From Bugula neritina (Eukaryota; Bryozoa; Gymnolaemata; Cheilostomatida; Bugulidae): a stretch of 64,000 nucleotides of DNA. The stretch lies in the NCBI GenBank assembly GCA_964035545.1, contig OZ037765.1:20337995-20401994 (forward strand), in the 5' to 3' direction. Under the pieces are notes generated by a model. That model saw only the letters and a list, made by a program, of their open reading frames with translations, made no database searches and was not told the origin of the DNA. Below are positions 10,201-23,500 of the stretch, piece by piece. How positions within the stretch are numbered: the first letter of the stretch is position 1; every line of letters begins with the position of its first letter. The translations under genes were made by a program, and so were the position numbers.

Positions 10201-13200
10201 AATTCTAGTCAATAGAATTATCTTCATCGCAATGCAGGCTGCCTTAGCTTAGTGACCTAGAAATGAAATCACAAAAATTACAGCATATTTCTATATCAGA
10301 AGGTTATTTTTGTGTCTCTACAGGTGAAGCTGAGACCAGTGTTGTGGGGAATGCTTCTTAACTTCATCTTTGCTTTGATCATCCTGAAAAGCAAAGGGGG
10401 TTCAGAATTCTTCAAGCTGCTGGCTGACCAAATTACAGCCTTTCTAGGTTATACTAATGCTGGTGCTAAATTCATCTTCGGATCTTATTCGAACTCCTAT
10501 GATTACACGACTGTGTTTGCCTTCTCTGTAAGTAAATGGATCGATTTTATGATTCCATCTGCCAGTTATTGCAACTCTCTATTTTCATTATCTAATGCTG
10601 CCTCTGTGTAAGCATATCACCTGATGAAGGATAGTCACTTCAAACAAAGTGTTATTAAACAATATTTTTGTTATATAATTCAGTAAATAACATTTTTGCT
10701 TATACTCAATAGTAAACTATGATAGTTATTTTGTAATCAGGAGTCTATTAACTACTATGATTGTTTAGATATTATTGAATTATAGTAAAAATGTTACGAT
10801 AGACTGCGTAGTTTTATATATTTACAGGATTTGTGTATCTTCCGCTTAATGATTCATGTATGCGGGTGGGCTGACACTGTAGCCTGATATTGCTGTCTAG
10901 TAGTTGTAAGGAATAATCTCCCACGCTCATGCAAGTTTATAGTGGCCATCCCTGTGAGAAATCCCTGATGAAAAGGGTTATTTTAAAACAGGCTAAGGAA
11001 TTTTTCTAATGTGGCACAGGAGCAACTATGACTGGATGATTTTACTAACCACTGACTTGGTGTTTACTAGACCTACACTCTAACCACTCTGTTCTCTTCA
11101 CTCTCCTGCATTACTGACATTGGTTGCTAATTTGTGTAATATTGTATTAACATTTGAATGGAGGTAGTATTTGGCTGTTGAGCAGTGCTTGTCCTTTTGT
11201 CAGGAGCGAGATTTTTGTGTGACGAAATTCAAGTTGTAAAGAAATCTTCTTCAAATGATGAACTGATTTTAAATCCAAGCTGGCTCGAAACAAAGCACAG
11301 TCATGATTATTTACCAAGGCATAGTTATGCATTATGATTTTATCACCAGCCTATTCACTGTACATATGAGTATCAAGTATCACTGAAAATGGAATCCTAA
11401 CCCCTCCTTAAAGCCTTTTCTTCCTGAAGCTCTCAAGTAGCAATGCATCCAACTAGTTAGCAAGTCAGTTCCACACTAATTCTTTATTTACACTGGTGTG
11501 TCCCCTTATATTAGTATGGAATAATCTCAACTCAACTCCTGCAAACTGTTGGTCATAGTTTTCAGTGTCCTCCATATTTATGATCATATTTCCTTAAATT
11601 TTTCCTTCATTCAGGTATAAACCGCAAGCTATTTACCAAATACGTAGAATCTAGTAAATTTAGTTTTATACTTTTAAACAGCAATGATCGATTAACAATA
11701 CTTAGATTTAAACTTGTATTGTCATTGTAAAACTCCAGAGTAGTTTTAAATGTAATTTTCGACATTTTCACATAGTCAATGTTTATACTGGTTTTCAGCA
11801 TTTTAAGTTACCAATTTTCACGCAAGCCTACAATATATTTATAATGTAATATCTGTTAATAAACTGTTTTCTTGTAGATCCTGCCGACCATTGTGTTCTT
11901 CAGCTGTGTCATCTCCCTCCTATACTACATAGGTGTCATGCAGGTTGTGATCGAGAAGATAGCACTGGTAATGCAGCTCACTATGGGAACCTCGGCCACG
12001 GAGTCACTCAGCTGCGCTGGCAACATATTCGTAGGCCAGGTGGGTCAAACATAGTCAGCCAGGTCGGTTATACATAGTAGGCTAGGTGGGTTAAAAAATA
12101 GTTTTTAGAAGTTTATAGTTGTCGTTCATGCACAAGAAATATTGATACAAAAGTTTTTAATATATTCAGTTATGCATAAAGCATGCTATATATTCTATTT
12201 AATAAAGTATTTTTCCATCTGATTTATGATCGGCATATTTATTTCGTGAGCTACACCCCATTGTTTGCTGATATGTAGAGATAGCAGGTCACAACCCAAA
12301 CTCTCATAAAAGTATCATGTTGTGTTATTTATTAGACTGAGGCACCAATACTGGTGAGACCCTTCCTACCTCATATGACCAACAGTGAGCTCACTGCTGT
12401 TATGACTGGTGGATTTGCTACTATCGCTGGAGGAGTTCTTGCCGCGTTTATCGGGATGGGTGTAAGTGTGACAACTCATTTAATACGTGTTTAGACGTCA
12501 CGGCTGCCCTTTAATACTTTGTGGGGAATTCTATCTTGCCTTCCAGTGATATTTCAATCTTGCTTTTGATGAAATGTTGCTAACAAACAACACACCATAT
12601 ATTCTTTTATTGTAGCCATTGCTCAGACATAGTTGGTGATTTTTGTAAATTGACAGAAATTATATTTACTTAGTGAGATAGTTTATTGGACTAGAATCTT
12701 GTAAGCTGGCAACTAGCATGAAGTTCAATCCTTTGAACATGCACTGTTTAATGTTTCATTCTGGTTCAGATTGACCCTGTGCATCTGATAGCTGCCTCAG
12801 TGATGAATGCACCAATGGCATTGGCTGTTTCAAAGCTGACTTATCCTGAAACAGAAAAAGCAGAATACGTGACTGGAGACAAGATCCAGTTTGCTAAGCC
12901 GTAAGAACAAGTTATATATCAACACATCTTGATGTTAAGCTTTAGTTTAGCCTGTCTAGGTAGGCATTACACTATAATATAAGACATACCGGGAACATAT
13001 GCTGTTGATAAATCTAGAAAAGTTTGTAAGTTGTTGGAATGTTATTAGATTAAATGTACTTTTTCTATTAAACTGCTTGTTATGACTTACACATTGTGTA
13101 AATTTAGGACATGGTTTTAATATAAGCTGAGATGTTTTACATTTACTACTCAAAATACTTCAAATATGTTTAGTATGTCCTATTATACACACCTGCAGCA

Positions 13201-16200
13201 TCAAAGAGTGATAACAGACAGCTAATTAATAGTTTGCGTAACTTTTTGCACAAACAGACTCTGGCTGTTTTTAATATATGAAGAAGTAATAATCTTAACA
13301 CCAGGAAATACATATATAGATATTGTGTGGGTTGTTAACATCTTTAAATGCTTAGCTGTGTACAACAAGTAGGAATTAGATTAAGACTGTTTTCTGCCAT
13401 ATGACATTTAACAGCATGATATTATGGCTAGTCTTCTAAATGTCAGAACAGTGAGCCGTTTCTATCACACAGTGAAAATATTTGACAGTAGAATTCTATC
13501 TTCTAGTTCTAGAATGGTTTGTGTGTAAGAGCTCTATGTAGACGTTGATAGTATACTCTGCTCAAAATAAGTGTAAGGTTGCTTTTATTGTTTGCTAGTG
13601 TTAGAGCAAGCTGTTTTAAGGACAGTTGGTGCCCTGATAATCCACTGATATTCCGCTGCGTCTTTCTGCTATAAAATTTGTACATTCTTTTTTAAAGTAT
13701 GTTTCTAATGAAATCTAATACAATTTTTTAGAGCTTTTTTTCTAAATTATGGTGGGGAATTGGTGTTGGGACCTTTTCAATATGAAGTTTACTTTTATTT
13801 AGTTAGTTTCACCATTCTTTGAAAACTAAGAAATAATATAGTAACTTGAGCTTTTCTCCAGTTGTTCCACTGATACCAAAGGTTAGTTAACTGTTCCACT
13901 CTGTAATAACACCTGCAAAAATGCTTTTGCAGTTATGAAATATTACAGTTATTTTTATTAATGGTGTATTTGAGTGCAATTTTTATTCTAATGCTGATAA
14001 TGGTGACTACAGCTAATAGTATGTATTATATTGTAGTACAGAATAGCTAATAGTATATAGCATGTTATAGTATAGAACAGCTAATAGTATGTAGTACATT
14101 GTAGTACCATATAGCTAATAGTATATAATATATTGTAGTACCATATAGCTAATAGTATATAGTATATTGCAGTACCATATAGCTAATAGTATATAGTATA
14201 TTGTAGTACCATATAGCTAATAGTATATTGTATTACCATATAGCTAATAGTATATAGTACATTGTAGTACCATATAGCTAATAGTATGTAGTATATTGTA
14301 GTACCATATAGTTTATAGTATATTGTAGTACCATATAGCTAATAGTATATAATATATTGTAGTACCATATAGCTAATAGTATATAGTATATTGTAGCACA
14401 GAACAGAATGTCATAGAAGCAGCAGCTGCCGGTGCCTCCCAATCCATTGGTCTAGTGGCAAACATAGCAGCCAACCTCATAGCCTTTCTCTCCCTGCTTG
14501 CCTTTCTCAACGCTGCTCTGCATTGGATTGGCAGCTTTGTTGATTATCCAGAGCTTTCATTCGAGGTAGAGGCCTGTAGCTAATGAGGCTTCAAATTATG
14601 TCCCTTTGTGATGCAGCTTTCTGTTTTGTGTGTGTGGAGGGAAGAAACATGCTCGTGTTTGTTTTAGCAATGAAGGCCAGGTAGTTGTTTACTGTAAATC
14701 ATAAGTTTTTTTGTTCCACTCACTAAGTAAACAAAGTAAATATTAACATTGCCGTTGAAAACTAGTGGTATTTTTAAGCTGTTACTTCTATATAGTGACT
14801 TCCAATTTTCCAGAAAATTTACAATTCAGTTAAAGAGTATTTTGCAAATTGTTATTGTTCTAGGTAAAAACTGTATCATAGTTAAAAATGCAGTTGAATT
14901 TTAATTCTCTCTGCTCCAATACTTGCCAACTAACATTGTTACTTTAAAGTTTAAATTATCAATGTTTAGTCTTCCAATATGAATCCAGTTATTTCAATTG
15001 CCTTTAAAAACAGGAAGCTCAAACGAAAAAAACAATTAGATGGTATAACTGGAAAAATATTTCTACAATTGATTGGTTTGCACTAATATATTGATTGATA
15101 TTGTTTTTCTTGTTTATTGACTCTTTAATGCTAATTATTTGTAATTGTTTGGAGGTTGTATTGCATGAATAAAGTAATTCTTTGCTCTGGAATTCCGTAC
15201 TCAAATCCTATACAAAACTAATGAACTGATGTTTATTTTATGTTTTCTGTAGTTGATTTGCTCATACCTATTCTGGGTTGTTGCGTACTTCATGGGTGTA
15301 GACCGGAAGGATTGCTTCACAGTAGCAGAGTTGATTGGCACTAAAATTGTAATCAATGAGTTTGTTGCATATGAAAAACTGGGTGATATAATCAAAAACA
15401 AGGCAACATGTGTGGAGCCTTACATCAGTGTAAGTAATTGAATGTAATAGTTATGCGTAATATAGTCAAGTAATTAGTAGTGGATAAAAAAGTCAATAGT
15501 ATGAACATGCATATAGTGCACCTAGATGTAAAGAGTTCGTGAATCTAATCAAGTGCCACTTGTGAAATTATCATATAAAATGTCTTCTATTTGCTAACTA
15601 ATATGCTTAAGCATTTTTGGATTGTAATTTCTATTCGGATAGAATCTATGTTATGGATATTATCTGTAGCTTATTCATCCAATTTGTTGTAGAAAAAGTC
15701 TGAAATCATAGCAACATATGCCCTGTGTGGCTTTGCTAACTTAAGTTCTATGGGAATGCAGATAGGTGGCATAGGGGCCATGGCACCCAACCGCAAATCT
15801 GACCTGGCTAAGCTTGTTGGAAGAGCTCTATTTGCTGGTGCCGTGGCTACTCTCATGACTGCCAACATAGCAGGTTTGTCTTTCCAGAGAGAAGACAACT
15901 ATTAGCTGTTCTTCTTAAAAATAGTTATACAAGTTTCGTAATAAATGAATATTATATATATCACTGGTGTTACCAAGAAATGTACAAAGGAAAGGTGTAG
16001 ACAGTAGCTTAATTCATTTTTTCACTAAAGCAGCCAATTCCGTGCCTTTTATTCACCTAATATTTCAAACAGTCAACAGTTTATTTGCTTGGAGCAGTGC
16101 ATGTTGATTTTTGCCTGTAAATATTAGCAGCTGTGGCCTTTTAATTGAACATTTCCAACACCGTGGTTTTATCAGTTCGAGACAACAAACTTGTACTCAA

Positions 16201-16493
16201 AAGCAGCTAGACACTGCCATTGAAAAGCTTATTATGTAAACTCTAGGGAAAAACAGTTTTCAAATTTCTTATATGTTTTATTGGAATACTATTTATACAT
16301 CTTACGTTATTACTGTTATTTTTCTGTGGTTGTTACTGCATTGTGTTCGCATTTTATAGGTTTACTGCTCAGCGTTGAAGAAGATGATAGTTTATGTACA
16401 GGTAACATTACAACTCCACCTGGCTCTTACAATAGTACAGCTCTACTCAATGCTACAGCTATAGCTAGTGTAACCACTACCAGCTCACCCTAA
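7206..16493 (+). CDS. Concentrative nucleoside transporter, SLC28/CNT family
   Basis: Twelve exons join in phase into a 627-aa protein: 7206-7308, 7693-7829, 8272-8489, 9843-9984, 10324-10527, 11878-12039, 12336-12461, 12770-12900, 14397-14565, 15253-15429, 15693-15873 and 16360-16493. The length is normal for the family. CNT proteins are plasma-membrane symporters that use a Na+ (or H+) gradient to import nucleosides. Family hallmarks seen include [104 protein letters not shown] and [11 protein letters not shown]. The N-terminus is hydrophilic, then hydrophobic helices follow. The last exon encodes an acidic tail with three N-glycosylation sequons (NIT, NST, NAT), which fits an extracellular C-terminus. 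The ATG at 7206 is the first in the exon that leads in frame to the conserved part. A specific SLC28A1/2/3 symbol is not justified. Confidence 0.93.
8539..8711. mobile_element. Pogo/Tc1-mariner-like MITE in SLC28 intron 3
   Basis: The left terminus CAGTGTTCCCTCCGTAT plus CTCACTAA is mirrored by TTAGTGAAATATTGAGGGAGCACAG at the right end. The element is flanked by TA on both sides (8537-8538 and 8712-8713), the target-site duplication of Tc1/mariner elements. The CAGTG-TCCCTC start resembles pogo/Tigger termini (family knowledge). It is 173 bp with no ORF and lies just after the donor of exon 3. Confidence 0.6.
10925..11095 (-). mobile_element. SINE copy, diverged (SLC28 intron 5)
   Basis: This stretch shares long blocks with the better-preserved SINE at 25793-26004: CATGCAAG, TATAGT.GCCATCCCTGTGA, AACAGGCTAA and GGCACAGGAGCAA, followed by a decayed tRNA-like head (read on the minus strand as GTGGTTAGAGTGTAGGTC). 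It is clearly older than the other copy and the target-site duplication is no longer visible. Confidence 0.65.
14011..14402. repeat. 34-bp tandem array abutting SLC28 exon 9
   Basis: About eleven units of roughly 34 bp. Each begins AGCTAATAGTATATAGTATA and ends TTGTAGTACCAT. The array runs into the splice acceptor of exon 9: the TATATTGTAG that precedes exon base 14397 is the end of the last unit. Units differ by a few substitutions and small deletions. The inward edge of the exon (CACAGAACAG) resembles the end of the first unit (TACAGAATAG), so the array may have grown from the acceptor region. Confidence 0.85.
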
Positions 16494-19400
16494 ATAACAG
16501 CTGTTGGTGTTCACTCTTAAGAGGAGAGGGGACAACTCTTTGACACTGGAACATTTCGATTGATTATAAAAATAAGTTTAAGTAAGCTATATACTGTCAA
16601 CTATAAAAAAAGGCTTTCACATAAGTGTTCATTTATAAAATATGATTTAGACATCCCCAAAACATTATTTAGACATCCTTGCTCTATAATATCTTCATTT
16701 ATATGGTTTTGTTATAATTACCAAGGGAATTGAAATTAAAAATCATACTATAGACGTATGGTATCGGATGTTGGTACATTTAGACCCCCTCGTTTGCTGA
16801 ACAAGTTTTTAAAGGTAGTTAGGTTCATAGAAAAGCTTTAATATAATTTCCATGTATTTCAGTAAATACATGAGCCAACTTGAATTAGACAATTTCATCT
16901 ATGCCGAAACTCAGTTACAAACTTGACTTTTTAATATAGCTACTCCACTTTCATTCCAATAGATTTTCTGCCATGTTTTTAAATTACAGCAGCATAAAGT
17001 TCTTTTGGGTGTAACTGAAGCCATTATGAATCATCTCCATCCCTTATGAACTTTTTAAAACTATCTTTGGAAATCAGCAAACGTTGTAGTCTGTGATGAA
17101 ATGCCCGAATCCAACTGTTAAAATTCCACAATTTTTATGTGCAGTTTTGTGTCATGAAAAAGTTACGAGTTGCTTGCGATGTAGTCTATAGTAACTGTTT
17201 AATTTGACTCCAAAATTTTGTTTTCAACCTCTTGAGCTGCTTGTGGAATTGCCACATTTAAAAGTCTTCATTATTTGGTCATCTTTGATAACATTTGTCT
17301 ATTCTAAATATTAAACCTTTGGCATACATGTAGAAGTATAATGAATTTCTATTTTACGAAATGTCACTTGATGAAACACTTTTAGTTAGTAAAGTCTTAA
17401 AGGACCTTATTTCCTCATTTGATGCTGTATTGAATTTAAGTAACTTGTTCATATCGGCTACTAGAATCTTGTAATTTTGCACAAGTGATGTTCACATATC
17501 AAATTAAACATTTACAACTCTAATATAAAAACACATTTATTAAGTCTCACTAGCTATTAGCTTGTCAGTGTAACAGTACATGTTATACTTTTAATACATT
17601 ATATAAAAGCCATAAACTTTTTGACGGGAACTTCCAGTTTTTGTTAAGATGCTGGGGTTTAATTCTATATTAATTGCTAACTTTTTAATACATTTTGATA
17701 ATAAAAGTCTAGCTTTGTTAGTTTTTTATCTCAATAGCGGAAATTGTATAGAAGTTATTCGAGATGGTTCAAAATGGTTGAAAATTACTCACTTCTTGCA
17801 TAATTCTAGGTTTGTGGTTTGTTTCTAAATTTAAAATATAAATACAAAGTCTGAGTATATTCCAATTTAAATTCAAAATATGCGAGACTTGGAATAGACA
17901 TTAAATAAAAAACTTGCTACTTAAGTTCTTCACTAACCAATGACACTATTGGAAGGGGGTCAGTTGGTTTCTACCGTCTGATTTGGCTGTAAATGCAATG
18001 TTTCCTAAATCTTTCTTTTGATTTTTCCTATTATATTGGAGCTTAATGTTTTCTTTTATTTTAAGTACTTTTCCTTGCTTAGGAATCAAACTGTATGGTG
18101 CAATTTTGATCTTGGTCAGTTAAGTTTTAATATTTACAGTTAATCCTACTATTAGGCGTTCTACTCACTGTTAAGAGAACTATGTCATTTTTCTATAGTA
18201 TCAGCTTTTAAAATGTGATAATAATAATCCTCTTTCATGTAGCTACATCCTATTGTCATGTAACTTGTGACATATTTGAAAGTTGTCTTTCCTTGCATAA
18301 TATTTAGACCTATATTTCTAGTTTATATTCCTTCCATCAAATAGCAATCTTGTTAGTAGATTATATTAATGAATTCTATTCTATGCTGCATAATAACCTG
18401 CTTTTTAAGTACCCATATCTCTTTTTTTTCTGGACAATCTGTTTTATTGTATTCTATATCGGTGTTCTGTTAAATTAGTTTAAAATGTTTCTCAATTATT
18501 TTCTTTTTCGAATCTTTTTATTTTTCGTTTTTCTGCTTTCTGCTAATAAATTTCATTATGCATGAGTATTTAGCTGTATTTTAGAATATTTAATGGTTAT
18601 TTGCCCATAGCCATTAGGTGTTATGGTTAGACCTATATTGAAGCTGTACTTCAATCCATTCACTCAATGTGTAATCTTATCATTTATTTAATACTGCCAA
18701 GTACATATATTGCATGAGAGTTGTCTTCTCTAGTGGACTCTACGTGGCATAATGACAGAATGTATCAGTAATAATAGAACGCAGGATTATAATAACTATA
18801 TTATAAATATCTAAACACATTCAGTGCAAATTGGTAGCTTTCAATCTCGTGCATAAATGCATATATCGAGCAGAAGCTGTAAACACCTTAAAAATTGAAC
18901 CTGACCAAGTTTTTTGCGGTTGCGGTTTGCAAGTTGTGGTGAATGAAATATTTGTTGGTTAATACTGTAACCAAAATGTTACAAATTTATCAACTTGTAT
19001 TTATAATTAAAATAAACTTACCAGTTTTTTAGCAGCTAATGAAAATTTAGAACAAATATAAACAATAAAATATTACATTTTAAAAGTTCCCATTGACCTT
19101 TTGAAACAAGTTTCGTGAGCTAGGCTGACTTGCTAAAATGTTATTTTAAGAAATCAACTTTACCAAAACAGTTTTATTTCAACAGAGTTATATTTATCTT
19201 TCATGAAATGACAGCTGGAAAATTTATTTTTGTAACTATTGAATATCAAAAAGTTTATAGCTAATCAAAATATGTTTAGCTAAATATATAGTATATCATA
19301 AGAGAGCACTGTTCTTACTAGCCAGAAGGTATATATAAACTGTAAATAGAGATTTATTTGTCTTAAAGCAGTTATATTCGAAAATTAAATTGGAAATTTA

Positions 19401-20180
19401 AAAAAGTATTGGTTGTGATATTTCTAGTTTAAAATAGTCTTCACTAATATAGCTTAAGCTACTACTATAATTACTAATTGTACACATTAATACCAATTGC
19501 TAGAAAAACAAAATAAACTCCCCACACTATGTAATGGGCATATAGTTGCTTTTAATTGTACTGCAAAATCTAATTCTACAAGATATTACTATTACTTTAT
19601 TGCATGATAAGTTTGTTTTGAGTTTACAATAATAATAATTGTTGCAAAATGTGTTAAACTGTGCGTACTATTACAACTGAAGAGATTATTATATAGCTAA
19701 TTTATTATCTGCATGCATAGAATATAGAGCTGGTGGCCACAAGTGGAATTCTGCTGCTGTACTTCTAATAGAACCATTTTCTCATGGCTATGACAACTTA
19801 TCTATTCTAGCATTTAGCTGTAACAATTGCAATGCTTTATATAATTGATATGTTTTATATATGGTAGGCTACTGACAATTTACTACTAGGGAAATACCCA
19901 CCGTTTTAACAAAAAAATAGTTTTAAAGAATCCCTGACATACTTTATTTATGTCGTAATAAAATGTTCACATATATAATCTTGGATTAGCTGTTTGAGCT
20001 TTGTTTATGCGATCAACTAATTTTATTTTATAATAAGTTTTGTGCTCATGCTGGTATGAAGATTTGTTTGGTCCTGGAGGCCATGGTGTTTTAAACTTTA
20101 TACTAATTATTGTTAACTTTCATAATTCATCGCATATGCTATTCTTAGCTGCTGCAACACACAGCTTAGTCACTGAGTAT
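16494..20180. other. SLC28 3' flank and gene-free AT-rich stretch
   Basis: This begins with the SLC28 3' UTR; a possible ATTAAA poly(A) signal lies at 16735-16740. I see no spliceable exon, RNA gene or clear repeat beyond it. Open frames here are short and low in complexity. Confidence 0.5.
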
Positions 20181-20497
20181 GCCTAGGGCCACACTGTGCG
20201 TATTTTCGCATGCGAAAATTAAAATCACAAGTAGCAAAGGTGTCCACTGTAGCGTCATTTTTAAATCGCACTCGCTTTCAATAAAACGCAATTTACTGGA
20301 ATTTAGCGATAAATAAAGAAATTGGGCTCGCTTAATAACTACCAGCCAATTAGGTAACGACGACAGAGACGATTCGCACCTGCGTTGAAAATGCAGAGCG
20401 ACAAGTGCGAATGTTTTTTCAACGCGCACAGTGGACACCTTTGCTACTTGTGATTTCAATGTTCGCATGCGAAAATACGCGCCGTGTGGCCCTAGGC
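20181..20497. mobile_element. MITE with ~70-bp terminal inverted repeats
   Basis: The left arm (20181-20252) starts GCCTAGGGCCACAC and contains TTTTCGCATGCGAAAA, ATCACAAGTAGCAAAG and GTGTCCACTGT. The right arm (about 20425-20497) is its near-exact reverse complement and ends GTGTGGCCCTAGGC. The 170-bp centre has GC-rich CGCAC/GTGCG motifs and no coding capacity. The one open frame here (20166-20534, minus) is an accident of this sequence. The arms differ by only a few bases, so the insertion is fairly recent. The target-site duplication and superfamily are unclear. Confidence 0.8.
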
Positions 20498-20534
20498 TAA
20501 GAGTTTGAGTTTTGAAAGGGAGGAGTTGTTCCAT

Positions 20535-23500
20535 CCTTAAATCTTATATAGTCTATAGCCTAACAGCCAAACATAGTAGTATATTGAACCACATAATTGT
20601 ATGCACTAATACTTACAATACTGCTAAGGAATTGAAGTTCTGGTAAAGAATGGTAGCAGGAGAAGTTGTCTACTTCCGATTACAAAAAAGTGCCCTAAAC
20701 CTAAACTTTAACTCAATAACTATAAACCACAAACTACTTACAATATCACAGCACTAGCTGTTAGGTATTATAGTTAAATTATAGTACAATTGATAGCACA
20801 TTTGCAGCTGCATTATACATAGTTGCTGTATATTATAATAGTAATATTTGAGACTGATATTGCTTCATTATAATGAAAAGTAGGACAAGTGAACATTTGG
20901 GTACTTTTATATATGCTTCTAAGCTGAAAATAAGGAAATTTGAAATGGTATAGTTGAACTTTGATATAAGATTAAGGATAACATACATGGGCTATATATA
21001 TCAGAAAGAATAGCTGATTACAACGACCTCTACCATGTGTTGATATAGTTATCTGTTGTAGCGACACAACATCCGCAGGGTAAAGTCTAAGCATGATTAT
21101 TATTGCTGCACCTAAAATGACCGTATATATAACACAATATACTCAGACAATTTAGCTGTAGTGGTCAAATACTTATTGGAAAACAAGCTTAGTAATTCCT
21201 ATTTAAAATAACTTTGATCTACATTCTACATATTTGTTTTAATTAGTGTTCTTTTCTACAGTTTGCTCTATTGACCTAATTACATTTTATGTTTCTAAAC
21301 TTGACTAATTAAATTATGTATTAGATTTACAAGATTGGTTATTTTAACTAAGCTTGCAGTGTGCTTAAAGTAGTAAATCTTTTAAATGGCTACACCTGTT
21401 TTAAGTGATGAAACAACCACATGAATTTCGAAATCCATGTAAAGAATTATTCAATGACAAAGAATGTTGCAGTTCAAAGAACTTCAATGATGCAAAACCT
21501 CGACACATTGTACAGAGCTATCGTAAATAATTAAAATTAATATAAATGTGTAATAATAAAAAGACATGAAGATCTATCAATAAGGATTGCATGTTGAATG
21601 GTGCATGGAAGCTTGAAAGGTGTGATTATTCTTTTATACTTAACTTCCGTTGTCATTTCTATTCCCATGTTGTAATGCACCTATTTCGCAATATTACACT
21701 CGTGGTGATTGTTTAGTTAAATCATTTTATTAGTCATGGTTGAATGCTTTTAAAAAGAGGAACATTTCCATTAGCATAAACCTTATCTGTTATCAGTAGA
21801 TTCATTGAATAGACAAACTTCATTGACTTTATATTCATGTTGGCGTGTAGTTTGGTCTGCCGTTATAGCATATCCATTTCCCAATATTTTGCTGCACTAG
21901 TATTGTAACACCTGAAAGCTGAGCCCTTAGCAACACTATACCTGCTTTCTGGATTACTTAGACTTCACTCATGTAAGTTCCATCTAAGTTTTAACAATAC
22001 TCAAATATCAAAATATTATGACTCAAATTTTTGTAACAAAAGGTAAGTCAAAAAATCCTTCAACAAGGATATATGCTTTGTCCATTGATCTTTCTTTATA
22101 AAGTACTAAGAATTGAAAGTCACAACTCGTGTATTAAAAGGGATTTTAACCCCTAGTTGATGCTTAGCTGCTTTTATTATATAGCTTGAGGTGTAATAAT
22201 TATAATAATTATAATGAAGCTATTTGTTCCATGATATGTGAGAGGTAAACATTTCCGTAATGATTACAAACCTAATTGCTTCTTTTCTTTTTATCATATA
22301 GTTTGTTAGTATTAATATTAATAAATTTATATTGAGTGAATCCAGTAAACATCTTTACTTTCCTAGCCCTGCTATAGGGTGCTCTGATATGAAAAATGCT
22401 TTATACTTTAATTTCCATTTTTAGATAAACACTTTTCATTCAGTTTGGTTGATTCTACGATCAATGGCTCAGCATTGTATACTGTGTTGCCTGGTTAATA
22501 TGAAATTTTGTTTCCCTTTGCAGTAATGTTATTTGTATTAGCTTATCTCATGTTTGACAAGATGTGTAATATTTAGCCCTCTTGTAGGCTTAGCATTCAC
22601 TGATAACACACTTGATGTACACAACACTTAACAAGGACTTGGGCTTGTCTCATTCTCTATTTCAATCTATTTTAATATATAACACAGACACACATTTTTT
22701 CATTTCGATTACTAGTTTGAAGGTGTACCGGCTAAAATTAAACATTACTTTTTCCACAAACATTTCTCAAAACTTCAGAAGATTTTACTTTCTTTAACTG
22801 GTTGTTATGCTTAAAAATTGACAATAAAATAAGGATGCATATTTTATTGAAAGTTCTATTAATTGGACAAAACTTATAAACCACAGAGGTTACGTTCTCT
22901 CCAGCAGTAACTTTTTACTATAAGCAGAGCTTTCTCTGCTGCCAAACAACACATTTTATAAGTTTTATTTATATTTTACTGATTTTAGTAAAATGTGTTG
23001 TTTTAGTGAAAGTGAACTACTAAAGCCTTAGAACCTCACGCAGTTCTTAGGGGTTTGAGTTTTAGCATCTTGCCTCTTACATAGTTGTATATTTCTAACG
23101 TACCCGTGACTTACATGCATTTATAACTGTATTGTGGATTAGCTGGATGTATGTATAATCACTATACATTATTTCAAACTTTAGTGAAATAGAGGCATAA
23201 TTTTTAAAGAAACTTTTTTATATAAATACTAGTAAAGGTGTTGAAAAAATTATTTCACGATTGCTACATATTATAATATTGTAGATACTAGATAGACTTT
23301 CCCCCCTCTCTAATGCTACTATGCAATAAATTTAATTAGCTATTATACTTTAGCAAATAATGCTGTAACTTGATTTGTCACCTTCAATGTTTACTTTGTT
23401 AGTCATTATTATAATTAGCTAGAAACTAATTATACAGTAGTTCTTGCATCAAGTTTCATTGTTTATTTACAACTACGTCTGATCTAGTGTTTCAAAACAA

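Noticed and set aside
14011-14402. Regular repeats resembling a CRISPR array
   Set aside because: Units are tandem without unique spacers, in an animal intron; it is a minisatellite.
20166-20534. 122-codon minus-strand frame
   Set aside because: It lies almost wholly within the MITE, including both inverted arms, with no family resemblance.
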